From Fibrobacteria bacterium (GTDB lineage Bacteria; Fibrobacterota; Fibrobacteria; UBA5070), in contig JACKCV010000003.1 of assembly GCA_020633825.1 (NCBI GenBank), positions 310,001 through 374,000 of the forward strand: a stretch of DNA of 64,000 nt, given 5' to 3'. Numbering within the stretch: the stretch's first letter is position 1; each line of letters begins with the position of its first letter. Of the stretch, positions 33,401 to 41,086 are shown one piece after another. The translations under genes and the position numbers were made by a program. The notes beneath the pieces were generated by a model. That model saw nothing but the letters and a program-made list of their open reading frames with translations. It did no database searches and was not told the origin of the DNA.

Positions 33401-33805
33401 TCAAAGCCCTCTCCAGTTCGATAGGGCCAAGAGATCAGCGGTAGCACTCCCAACACCATCTTCCTTAATTGTGGCTGTTCCGGTGTAGGTACGAATGGAG
33501 TTCGAATTCAATACTGCGGATCCGATGTAGGTGTTGGTGCCTGCGGTCATGCTGTAGGCAAAGCGTGGGTGTCCAGCGGGAACCTCAAAGCCGATCAAGG
33601 TCAGAGATGTTCCATAGACATCAGCCTCTTGCTTGAATGCTTCCTGGAGGGTTAGCATCTGCTTGAGTACAGGCTTGAACTCTGCTGCCTTGGTCTTGTC
33701 CGTGGCACCAAGGAAGCGGGGGATGGCCAATGCAGCAAGAACGCCGATGATCACAATCACAACCATCAGTTCAACGAGGGTGAAGCCCTTTGTCCGGTTC
33801 TTCAT
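33401..33805 (-). CDS. pilA: Type IV major pilin-like protein, 134 aa
   Basis: Short leader MKNRTKG, cleavage before FTLVELMVVIVIIGVLAALAIP, with Glu at +5: a perfect type IVa prepilin. The helix continues KTKAAEFKPVLKQMLTLQEAF; the head is small (about 90 residues) with PRFAYSMTAGTNTYIGSAVL and no Cys pair. SD AAGGAG with 7-base spacing is the best in the region, consistent with high expression. It could be a pilus or a type II pseudopilus subunit; being single, strongly expressed and terminated favours the major pilin. Flanked by sugar-transferase genes, suggesting it is glycosylated. Pilus motor genes are not in the window. Confidence 0.87.
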   Translation of the reverse strand: MKNRTKGFTLVELMVVIVIIGVLAALAIPRFLGATDKTKAAEFKPVLKQMLTLQEAFKQEADVYGTSLTLIGFEVPAGHPRFAYSMTAGTNTYIGSAVLNSNSIRTYTGTATIKEDGVGSATADLLALSNWRGL

Positions 33806-33867
33806 GGGAAGTCTCCTTCAGAGGTTTGTTGAGCTCCCTGGCCATGTACCAGGCTGGGAACGCACTT

Positions 33868-33889
33868 AGTATATCATAAAGCGTGCCAA
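33868..33889 (-). promoter_or_regulatory. Candidate pilin promoter (sigma54-like -24, or -10 TATACT)
   Basis: Minus strand TTGGCACG (33889-33882) matches the -24 element of sigma54 promoters, but at the -12 the expected GC is GA. TATACT (33873-33868) is also a good sigma70 -10. Lies 63 bp upstream of the pilin ATG. Sigma54 control of pilA is common in other bacteria. Confidence 0.35.
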
Positions 33890-33951
33890 CTCACTTTTCG
33901 GCAAGATCTAGAGACAATGCAACTGAAAACTTTGCTATTTTCTAAATTTTC

Positions 33952-34929
33952 TCAATCTATATTGCGCCCAGATTTCCAAGTGGACTTGATTAGATAGTGT
34001 GGCCGCCGCTTCACCTCATCGTAAATCCGGGCTACATACTCTCCCAGCAGTCCGATGGACATGAGTGACATGCCGCCAAAAAACAAAATGAGAACGGAGG
34101 TGGTCGTGAAACCAAGCACCACATTGATTCTCAGCAATCGCGCTGAAACAAGTCCCAATGCATAGGCTGCGCTGATTACCCAACTAGCGAGACCTATGTA
34201 CATGCTGAGCCTTAATGGCTTATAACTAAACCCAAAAATGGCATCGAATGCATAGCGAAAAAGACGGCTCATGGTCTGGCGGGGAGCCCCGGCGTACCGC
34301 CCTTGCCGCTCGTACTCTATTCGCGAAGTTTCGAAACCTATCCAAGCACGCAACCCAGGCAGGAACCTGTTCGTCTCTCCTAATGTAAGCATCGCATTGG
34401 ATGCCTTGCGAGAAAGAAGGCAAAAGGTCCCGACATCGGATGGTATTGGAAAATCCGAAAGAAAGTGGATAAGCCGATGAAAAGCGCCAAACAAGATCAG
34501 CCTCCGCCAAACGTCTTGTCGAGATATCCTGACCGCTAGAACAACGTCAGCTCCTGACTTCGCCTTTAAAAGCAAATTTGGGATTTCCTCCGGGGGATCC
34601 TCCAGATCGCCATCCATGAGAATAACATAGTCACCATTCGCTCGGCTCATGGCAGCCAAAATACAGGATTGGTGCCCAAAATTCCTGCTCAAACGAACCA
34701 CAACCAATCGAGGATCTACTTCGGTTAGGCCTAAAAGGATTTCCGAGGTTCCGTCGGTTGAACCGTCATCGCCTATGACGATTTCCCCTTGATACTCATC
34801 ACTAAGCCCGTCAAGGACCGTTGAGATCCTCCTGTGCAACTCCAAAATACCCTCGACTTCGTTCCAGACAGGCGCAACAACACTAATCATTGGTCGATTT
34901 TTATTCTCGATGGGCGTTGCTTCCGTCAT
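33952..34929 (-). CDS. Family 2 glycosyltransferase with two C-terminal TM helices (GtrB/ArnC-like)
   Basis: GT-A part: ISVVAPVWNEVEGILELHRRI, VIGDDGSTDGTSEIL, RNFGHQSCILAAMSRANGDYVI, then MDGDLEDPPEEIP (metal-binding DGDLQDPP-type motif). Two hydrophobic helices at about 233-255 and 270-295 and the tail GEYVARIYDEVKRRPHYLI identify the polyprenyl-phosphate sugar transferase group. It supplies a lipid-linked sugar that a GT-C enzyme such as the GT39-like protein could use. Start overlaps the stop of the methyltransferase by 4 bp. Confidence 0.88.
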   Translation of the reverse strand: MTEATPIENKNRPMISVVAPVWNEVEGILELHRRISTVLDGLSDEYQGEIVIGDDGSTDGTSEILLGLTEVDPRLVVVRLSRNFGHQSCILAAMSRANGDYVILMDGDLEDPPEEIPNLLLKAKSGADVVLAVRISRQDVWRRLILFGAFHRLIHFLSDFPIPSDVGTFCLLSRKASNAMLTLGETNRFLPGLRAWIGFETSRIEYERQGRYAGAPRQTMSRLFRYAFDAIFGFSYKPLRLSMYIGLASWVISAAYALGLVSARLLRINVVLGFTTTSVLILFFGGMSLMSIGLLGEYVARIYDEVKRRPHYLIKSTWKSGRNID

Positions 34930-35726
34930 TTTTCTCTCCTGACCATTGATTCTTGCACGATGGCTTTTAGGAATAGCGATGTCCCTGAAACAATAGAGAT
35001 TTTCCCGAACAGGCGAAGCTCCACTTCAGAATAGGCCAATAGAATCTTATTCAGGATTCCCCACAGTCTGGGAAACTGATCCAGTTGCTTGCCCTTCCTC
35101 AGAATCATTCCAGGAATCCAAGCCCATCGAAAAACGTGGTAGATCTCCACAGAGGTCAATCCGCAAGCCTCTGCAACCGCTCGAAGTGCCTCACGGCTAT
35201 AGCGGCGCCTATGGCTCAATTTGATGTCCCAGTCAGAGAACAGCCTTGGATCGGAGGGAACGGTTATTAGTATCATGCCTCCAGGTTGCACCATTGAACA
35301 CACACTCTTCAGAGAGGCGACATCATCATCAACATGTTCGAGGACGTCCAAAAGCAGGGCGGCATGAAAAGCTCTCATATACACAATTGGAGCAGCCGAA
35401 TCCAAATCCCATTTAACAGCTGAGAGACCTTTTTCACCAAGGATAGTGCGAGCCGCCTCGCTATCCTCGAATCCTGTCAACGAATACCCACCCTTTGCCC
35501 GTAAAAAGGACAAGAATCCACCTGTCCCACATCCAATGTCGGCTACTTTGCCCGCACCGGCCTTTTTGATTTCACGCCAGGCCCAGCGAAATCGTACCTG
35601 ATGCCACCAGTACCAATTTTCCAAATCAGCGAGTTCTCGAAAATGAGATGGCTCCAGGTGGTTTCCATCAAATGCACTCACAACTCCTCCACACGTAGCG
35701 ATCGATGATGGGACAGGCCCCAACAA
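34926..35726 (-). CDS. Class I SAM-dependent methyltransferase, 266 aa
   Basis: ENWYWWHQVRFRWAWREI near residue 37 and motif I KVADIGCGTGGFLSFLRAKG; then LLLDVLEHVDDDVASLKSV and ILITVPSDPRLFSDWDIKLSHRRRYSRE, the same loop seen in the 22.3-kb methyltransferase. A hydrophobic C-terminal section suggests membrane contact. N-terminal 20 residues are not conserved-looking, so the start may be further in. It is first in the unit with the GT2 gene. Probably methylates a sugar or lipid carrier-linked glycan. Confidence 0.8.
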   Translation of the reverse strand: MLGPVPSSIATCGGVVSAFDGNHLEPSHFRELADLENWYWWHQVRFRWAWREIKKAGAGKVADIGCGTGGFLSFLRAKGGYSLTGFEDSEAARTILGEKGLSAVKWDLDSAAPIVYMRAFHAALLLDVLEHVDDDVASLKSVCSMVQPGGMILITVPSDPRLFSDWDIKLSHRRRYSREALRAVAEACGLTSVEIYHVFRWAWIPGMILRKGKQLDQFPRLWGILNKILLAYSEVELRLFGKISIVSGTSLFLKAIVQESMVRREK

Positions 35727-35813
35727 AAAGAGCCTCGCCGTAGGGCGGATCCACTGCAGTGATGGCGATACATTCTATCACAACAGCTAACAACCCTTCT
35801 TCCTCTGCACAAG

Positions 35814-35827
35814 CCCCCCCCCCCCCC
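35814..35827. repeat. Homopolymeric C14 tract
   Basis: Fourteen consecutive C between the divergent methyltransferase (start 35726) and argF (start 35941). Such tracts slip during replication, so this promoter region could vary. Being noncoding it would change spacing rather than frame. It marks the right edge of the AT-rich island. Confidence 0.85.
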
Positions 35828-35940
35828 GAAACACCCCTGCAACCTCGTTCCAGCGCTCCCGCCTCCCCGCGGGTTCGTCGATGTGACTATCTTCCCCTAT
35901 TTGGTCCAATCGCCATTTCTTCCCGAGCGAACCACCCGTC

Positions 35941-36882
35941 ATGACCCTTGCCAAAGACCTCATCGACCTCCTGCCGCTGGGTGAGCAGGCCGTTCACGAA
36001 CTCCTCGACGATGCCGCGATCCAGAAGGCGCGTCTGCGCACCTCCGGACCCGACCAGGAATTCGCGGGGCGCACCGCCGCGCTGTACTTCGAGAAGCCCT
36101 CCTTGCGCACTCGTGTCACGTTCGAGGTCGGGATGAACCAGAAGGGCGGTTACGCCCTCCAGCTCGACGCGGGTTCCATCGGAATCGGCAAGCGCGAGAG
36201 CCTCGCCGATGTGGCCCGCAACCTGGAACGCTGGCTCGACGTCCTGGTGTGCCGCACCTTCTCGCACACCTTGGTCACGGAACTGGCGCGTTTGGCCAAC
36301 ATCCCCGTCGTCAACGCCCTCACAGACGTTTCCCACCCCTGCCAGGCGCTGGCCTTCGGACTCACGGCGCGCGAACACAAGGGCGATCTCAAAGGACAGA
36401 CGCTGGTGTTCGTCGGAGACGGCAACAACGTCGCGCGCTCCCTGGCCGAACTCGCCGCCCTCGCGGGGATGCACTTCGTCCTGGCCTGCCCCCAGGGCTT
36501 CGAACTTCCCGCCGATTTCTGCGCGACCGTCTCCCCCGAATTCGCCCGGCGGAACACACGCTTCGAGACCATCCACGATCCCCTTCGTGCCGTGAAGGGC
36601 GCGGATTTCCTGTACGGGGACGTCTGGGTTTCCATGGGCCAGGAAGCCCAGAAGGACGCCAAGTCCTCCCACTTCCTGCCCTTCCAGATCAACGACGACC
36701 TGCTCTCCGCCGCCGGGGAACAGGCATTGGTCACTCACTGCCTTCCCGCCCACCGGGGGGAAGAAATCACCGATTCCGTCATGGACGGAAAAAAAACGGT
36801 ATGCTTCGATGAAGCCGAGAACCGTCTGCACGCGCAGAAGGCTGTCTTGCGTCGCTTATTCAAGGCAACTGGGAGGATCTGA
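35941..36882 (+). CDS. argF: Ornithine carbamoyltransferase, 313 aa
   Basis: Joins ornithine and carbamoyl phosphate to citrulline in arginine synthesis. Carbamoyl phosphate motif SLRTR at residues 54-58 (STRTR in most), CRTFSH, HPCQALAFGLT (HPxQ), FVGDGNNVARSLAE and the Cys loop THCLPAHRGEEI (HCLP). Ends KAVLRRLFKA as in the family. AOTCase-type variants (acetylornithine) share the fold; HCLPAHRG fits classical OTC. A signalling-like cluster follows only 2 bp later on the same strand. Confidence 0.9.
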   Translation: MTLAKDLIDLLPLGEQAVHELLDDAAIQKARLRTSGPDQEFAGRTAALYFEKPSLRTRVTFEVGMNQKGGYALQLDAGSIGIGKRESLADVARNLERWLDVLVCRTFSHTLVTELARLANIPVVNALTDVSHPCQALAFGLTAREHKGDLKGQTLVFVGDGNNVARSLAELAALAGMHFVLACPQGFELPADFCATVSPEFARRNTRFETIHDPLRAVKGADFLYGDVWVSMGQEAQKDAKSSHFLPFQINDDLLSAAGEQALVTHCLPAHRGEEITDSVMDGKKTVCFDEAENRLHAQKAVLRRLFKATGRI

Positions 36883-36884
36883 AC

Positions 36885-37658
36885 ATGCCCCTTGCACGGG
36901 TCGCCACGGGAATCCAAGGACTGGACGAGATGACCGCGGGAGGGTTCGTCGAACGCTCGGCGAACTTGGTGGAAGGTGCGCCCGGAACAGGCAAGACCAC
37001 TTTGGGGTTGCAGTTCCTGATGGAGGGGATCGAAAATCGGGCTGAAGCGGGATTGTATCTCAGCTTCGAGGAGTTCCCCGCCCAGCTCTACGCCGATGCG
37101 GCCAAACTCGGCTGGGATTTGCGCAAGTACGAATCCGAAGGCCGCCTGCGCATCGTCTTCACCGATCCGCTTTCCCTGCTGGCCGACCTCGAGACCGTCG
37201 ACGGCCCCATGGAACGTCTGATCGAGGAGTTCTGCATCAAGCGCGTGGTCATCGACAGCTTGTCGCACTTCGAATTCATCTCCGACGATGTCTTCCAACT
37301 GCGCGACATGGAATTCCGTCTCGTGTCCGCCCTCAAGCGCGAAGGGTGCACGTCCGTCCTGCTGCGCGAAAACGCCAACCTCATGGGCGAAACCAATTCC
37401 CTCTCGCGCAGCCCTTTCGTGGTCGACAGCTTCCTGATCCTGCGCTACGTGGAACTGGAATCGGCCGTTTCCAAGGCCATCCTGGTGCTCAAGATGCGCG
37501 GATCGGCGCACCACACCGACATCCGACGCTACACCATCCAGAAGGGTGGCATCAAGATCGAGAGCAAGTTCCTCGGACAGGAGGGCATCTTGGGCGGCTC
37601 TCCCCGGAAGAGTCGTGCCCAGGCCTTCGTCGAGGCGTTCGGCGGACGACGTAAATGA
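36885..37658 (+). CDS. KaiC-like single-domain RecA-fold ATPase, 257 aa
   Basis: Starts MPLARVATGIQGLDEMTAGGF, the classical KaiC/RadA opening. Walker A EGAPGTGKTTLGLQFL (about 30-45), the catalytic Glu pair in LYLSFEEFPAQL (about 60-71), Walker B RVVIDSLSHFEF (about 116-127), then LLRENANLMGE and a C-terminal MRGSAHHTDIRRYTI segment like the KaiC beta hairpin. Only one KaiC domain, so it is not a clock KaiC; single-domain members are often signalling ATPases. It overlaps the next gene (ATGA) and is followed by two membrane proteins and a receiver, suggesting a membrane-linked signalling complex. Biological output unknown. Confidence 0.87.
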   Translation: MPLARVATGIQGLDEMTAGGFVERSANLVEGAPGTGKTTLGLQFLMEGIENRAEAGLYLSFEEFPAQLYADAAKLGWDLRKYESEGRLRIVFTDPLSLLADLETVDGPMERLIEEFCIKRVVIDSLSHFEFISDDVFQLRDMEFRLVSALKREGCTSVLLRENANLMGETNSLSRSPFVVDSFLILRYVELESAVSKAILVLKMRGSAHHTDIRRYTIQKGGIKIESKFLGQEGILGGSPRKSRAQAFVEAFGGRRK

Positions 37659-37933
37659 TCGCGACCTCCGTCGCCCTCTTGGAAGTTTTCTGCATCGCGT
37701 CCCTCTGCCTCCTGGGCGTGGGGATCGGGCAGTTCTACAAGATGAAGTTCGGAGAAAGCACCCATAGCTGGCTCCTGGGAGTCGGAGCCCTGCTGGGACT
37801 GGGTGGGCAGTCCATGTACTTGCTGCCCAGCGTTCCCTCCCTCGTCCCCGATCTCGTATTCCTGGTTGGCGCCATCTTCCTGGCCATCGGGACCTTCTGG
37901 CTCTGGAACGTCATGCTGGGGCCTCGGCGATGA
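37655..37933 (+). CDS. Mini membrane protein A of KaiC cluster, 92 aa
   Basis: Three hydrophobic segments (about residues 5-27, 37-56, 63-86: VALLEVFCIASLCLLGVGIG, LLGVGALLGLGG, LVPDLVFLVGAIFLAIGTFW) with short loops; almost no soluble domain. No family recognised. Start overlaps the KaiC-like stop, and its own stop overlaps the next start, both as ATGA, so expression is coupled. May be a membrane anchor for the ATPase. Confidence 0.75.
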   Translation: MIATSVALLEVFCIASLCLLGVGIGQFYKMKFGESTHSWLLGVGALLGLGGQSMYLLPSVPSLVPDLVFLVGAIFLAIGTFWLWNVMLGPRR

Positions 37934-38238
37934 TCCCTTACGGCGTGGTCCTGTGGCACCTGGCCCTGGCGGCTTTCCTGGTTCTGGTCGGAGCCCTGTC
38001 CGCCCGTCTGGGCAAAGCCATGCGCGACGACATCGGGGATGTCCGGCACTTCACCTGGGCAGCCATCCTGCTGGGGTTGTCCGGAGTCTTCAAGGCCTTG
38101 ATCGCTTTTTGGCCGGATGCCACCTGGGCATCCTCCTCCCTGGGACTCCTGGGTTTCGCTTTGGCAGCCCGAGCCGGCTGGAAAACCTGGGGATGGATTC
38201 CCTCGGAACTCCGCCGCAGCAAGAAAGGATCGCACTGA
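37930..38238 (+). CDS. Mini membrane protein B of KaiC cluster, 102 aa
   Basis: Three hydrophobic segments again (about 5-28, 42-62, 66-82), separated by basic loops (SARLGKAMRDDIGDVRHF), with a basic C-terminus LRRSKKGSH. Size and topology match the preceding protein, so the two could form a heteromer or be diverged duplicates, although direct similarity is weak by eye. The receiver gene starts 2 bp after its stop. Confidence 0.75.
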   Translation: MIPYGVVLWHLALAAFLVLVGALSARLGKAMRDDIGDVRHFTWAAILLGLSGVFKALIAFWPDATWASSSLGLLGFALAARAGWKTWGWIPSELRRSKKGSH

Positions 38239-38240
38239 TC

Positions 38241-38612
38241 ATGGCAAGGATTCTCGTAGTCGACGACGAAGAGGATATGGCCAAGGTCATATCGCTGGTG
38301 CTCACCGCCGATGGCCACGAGGTGCGGGTGCAACTGTCCCCCGATCTCGCCGTGTCCACCGCCGAAGAATTTTCGCCCGAACTCGTGGTCCTCGACCTGG
38401 TGATGCCGGGAATGGATGGGCACCAGGTGTACCGGGCCTTGCGCGAGAAGCCGCAGTTCGCCAACATCCCGGTGGCCTTCCTCACCAGCCGCGATCGCCA
38501 CATCGATCTCATGGTGGGCCTGCACGTCCTGGGCGCCTCCGACTACATCACCAAGCCCTTCGATCGATCCGACCTCCTGCGCCGCATCCGCAAGCTCCTT
38601 CCTTCGGCTTGA
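38241..38612 (+). CDS. Single-domain response regulator (receiver only), 123 aa
   Basis: CheY-like fold with all key residues: RILVVDDEEDMAK (acid pair), phospho-acceptor Asp in LVVLDLVMPGMDGHQVY (about residue 54), Thr in VAFLTSRD and Lys in SDYITKPFDRSDLL. No output domain, so it acts through protein binding. It is the last gene of the argF-KaiC-like-TM-TM series. No kinase is next to it; the only histidine kinase in the window is the orphan at 12.3-14.1 kb, and there is no evidence linking them. Confidence 0.9.
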   Translation: MARILVVDDEEDMAKVISLVLTADGHEVRVQLSPDLAVSTAEEFSPELVVLDLVMPGMDGHQVYRALREKPQFANIPVAFLTSRDRHIDLMVGLHVLGASDYITKPFDRSDLLRRIRKLLPSA

Positions 38613-38629
38613 GCCGCTCGCTGGGGCCC

Positions 38630-41086
38630 ATGATCCGGTTGCGTGGCATCCGAACCCACAACCTCGCCGGTCTGGATCTCGATCTGGTCCCCGGGACCTG
38701 GACCGCCCTCTGCGGGGTCTCCGGATCGGGGAAATCCTCGCTGGCCCTGCACACGTTGCACGCCGAGTCCGAACGGCGCTGGCTGGCCACCCTCCCGGCC
38801 GCGTTCCGTCTGGCCGCCGACTCCTTCCCTCGCCCCGACCTCGATTCCGCATCGGGCCTGCCTCCCACGGCGGCCCTCCGTCAGGAATCCCTCGCGCCGC
38901 ACGCGCGCGCCACCGCTGCCACGCTCTGCGGATTGCAGCCTCCCCTCACGTCCCTCTGGTCGGCCTTCTCCGTTTGCCTCTCGCCGGCCACGGGACTCCC
39001 CATGGTGGCCTCCACGGTGGCATCCACCGTCGCCAAGGTCCTCGACACTCTCGCAGGTTGCAAGCTGCAGGTGGTGTTTCCCGCGCCCACCGACCAGCGC
39101 GATCCGGCCGGGTGGATCCAGCGAGGATTCGTGCGCGCGCGCCTGGCCGACGGCACCACGGTCCTTCTGGAAGACCTTCCTGCCGCAGTTCCCGCATCGG
39201 CCACACCTCCCGCCCTGCACATCGTGGTCGACCGCCTGGTCGCCGAGGAGCGCCACAAGGCGCGCTTGCACGAGGCCATCGAAACCGCCTGGAAGCACGG
39301 GGCCGGGATCTGCGCCATCGAAGGCTTTCCCACCTCGGCCCCTTCCGTCTGGATCCCCGCGAGCGAGGTCCCGCTCTGCCTGGAGTCCGGCCTGCGGGCG
39401 CCTCCGGCCTCGCCGGGTCTGTTCTCCCGCTCCTCCCCCAAGGGCGCGTGCCCCTCCTGCCAGGGAGTCCAGGCCGAAGCATGCCCCCGGTGCGCCGGAT
39501 CGGGATTGCGGGAGGAGGCGTCGTGGTTCCACCTCGGCGGCGTCTCGTTCTCGCGACTGAACGCGCTGACCATCGAGGAAGCCTTGGAATGGTCGGGTCG
39601 CGATGAGGTGATGTCGCTGCGGAACGGACCCGGCCGGGACCTTCTGGACGAAATCCGTCATCGCCTGGGGTGCGCCGCGAAGCTAGGCCTGGGGTACCTC
39701 CCGCTCGACCGACCGGCATCGTCCCTCTCCTCGGGCGAGGAGCGGCGAGCCCGTCTGGCGGGCCTGCTCGGCGCCCCCTTGGCGGGACTGGCCTGGATCC
39801 TCGACGAACCGGCCACGGGGCTGCATCCGCGCGACCTCCCCGGTCTGCACTCCCTCCTGCGCGGCCTGGTGGCCGAGGGCGCCACGGTGGTCACCATCGA
39901 ACACGACCTCCACTCCCTGGTCGCCGCCGACCACGTCCTCGAAACGGGCCCGGGCCCGGGCCGGGCCGGTGGGAAAATCGTGGCCGACACCCATCCCTCC
40001 AACCTGCCGGGGATGGAGACGCCCTCCGGTCGCTGGTTGTCCGGAGCCTGGCGCCCCCCCCCGTCGCAACGCCGCGAGTCGTGGGGATCGGTCTCCCTGC
40101 GGAACGCCACGGGACGGAATTTGTCGGGTATCGACATCGCGATCCCGCTCGGGCAGCTCGTGGGCGTGTGCGGGGTCTCCGGAGCGGGGAAATCGACCCT
40201 CCTCCTCGACACCCTCGCCCCCGCGATCGCCCGGCACCTGGGGCAGAAAGGCGCGCCCCGGCCGCTTGCGCACGGATCGATCTCCCTCGACGGCCCGCTG
40301 GCGAGGGTCCAGGTCCTCGAGGGCAACGGCGACGCCGTGCGCACCCCGCGCTCCACGGTGGCCTCGCTGGGTGGACTCCTCGATCCCCTGCGCGAATTGT
40401 TCGCCTCCCTTCCGCTCTCGAAGGAACGGGGCTGGGGTTCGGCGCGATTCTCCCCCAATCTGCGGGAAGGCCGGTGCGAACCCTGCGAAGGGCTCGGCCA
40501 GATCCGCACCGAGCTCCACCTTCTCCCCGACGCCTGGAGCCCGTGCCCGCATTGCGAAGGAAAACGGTTCTCCCCCTCCACCCTGGAAGTGCGCTGGAAG
40601 GGTCTCCATCTCTCGGACGTCCTCGATCTCGACCTGGAGACCTTCGCCTCCCATGCGGCGAACCACCCCAAGCTCGGCCCGCTGGCGGCCCGTCTGGTCG
40701 AGGTGGGACTCGGCCACATCTCCCTGGGGCGACGCACCGCCACCCTTTCCGGAGGGGAGTTGCTGCGGTTGCGGTTGATGGGCTCCCTGGGGATGGGGGC
40801 GGCACGAACCCGCGAACTGTGGATCCTCGACGAACCCACCCGCGGTCTCCACCCCATGGATGTCGCACGGCTGCTGGGCACGCTCGAGCACCTTCTGGAA
40901 GCCGGACACGCCGTGGTCGTGATCTCCCACGACGCATTCCTGCTCTCGCGATGCCAGCACGTCGTGGAACTCGGTCCGCAGGCGGGCGCGGGCGGCGGGA
41001 AGATCCTCTATTCGGGCTCCGTGGAGGGACTCGCGTCTTCGGGCGGACCTTCCTCCGAATCGGTCGGGCGCGAACTGGCGACCTGA
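38630..41086 (+). CDS. UvrA-like ABC ATPase, short paralogue (818 aa)
   Basis: Two ABC ATPase halves in UvrA order. First half: LCGVSGSGKSSLALHTL (Walker A, about 28-44), zinc module CPSCQGVQAEACPRCAGSG, signature SSLSSGEERRARLAGLL, Walker B AWILDEPATGLHPRDL. Second half: GVCGVSGAGKSTLLLDTL, zinc Cys CEPCEGLGQ ... CPHCEGKRFSP, ATLSGGELLRLRLMGSL and LWILDEPTRGLHPMDV. It is about 120 residues shorter than housekeeping UvrA (near 940), mainly in the UvrB-binding/insertion parts of the first half, so it is probably a UvrA2-like paralogue linked to drug tolerance or repair in other bacteria. Its 3' end overlaps the convergent CBS gene by 79 bp. Confidence 0.85.
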   Translation: MIRLRGIRTHNLAGLDLDLVPGTWTALCGVSGSGKSSLALHTLHAESERRWLATLPAAFRLAADSFPRPDLDSASGLPPTAALRQESLAPHARATAATLCGLQPPLTSLWSAFSVCLSPATGLPMVASTVASTVAKVLDTLAGCKLQVVFPAPTDQRDPAGWIQRGFVRARLADGTTVLLEDLPAAVPASATPPALHIVVDRLVAEERHKARLHEAIETAWKHGAGICAIEGFPTSAPSVWIPASEVPLCLESGLRAPPASPGLFSRSSPKGACPSCQGVQAEACPRCAGSGLREEASWFHLGGVSFSRLNALTIEEALEWSGRDEVMSLRNGPGRDLLDEIRHRLGCAAKLGLGYLPLDRPASSLSSGEERRARLAGLLGAPLAGLAWILDEPATGLHPRDLPGLHSLLRGLVAEGATVVTIEHDLHSLVAADHVLETGPGPGRAGGKIVADTHPSNLPGMETPSGRWLSGAWRPPPSQRRESWGSVSLRNATGRNLSGIDIAIPLGQLVGVCGVSGAGKSTLLLDTLAPAIARHLGQKGAPRPLAHGSISLDGPLARVQVLEGNGDAVRTPRSTVASLGGLLDPLRELFASLPLSKERGWGSARFSPNLREGRCEPCEGLGQIRTELHLLPDAWSPCPHCEGKRFSPSTLEVRWKGLHLSDVLDLDLETFASHAANHPKLGPLAARLVEVGLGHISLGRRTATLSGGELLRLRLMGSLGMGAARTRELWILDEPTRGLHPMDVARLLGTLEHLLEAGHAVVVISHDAFLLSRCQHVVELGPQAGAGGGKILYSGSVEGLASSGGPSSESVGRELAT

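Noticed and set aside
28297..35830. Prophage or integrative element
   Set aside because: No integrase, transposase, att-like repeats or tRNA at the borders; gene content is purely surface glycan and pilin.
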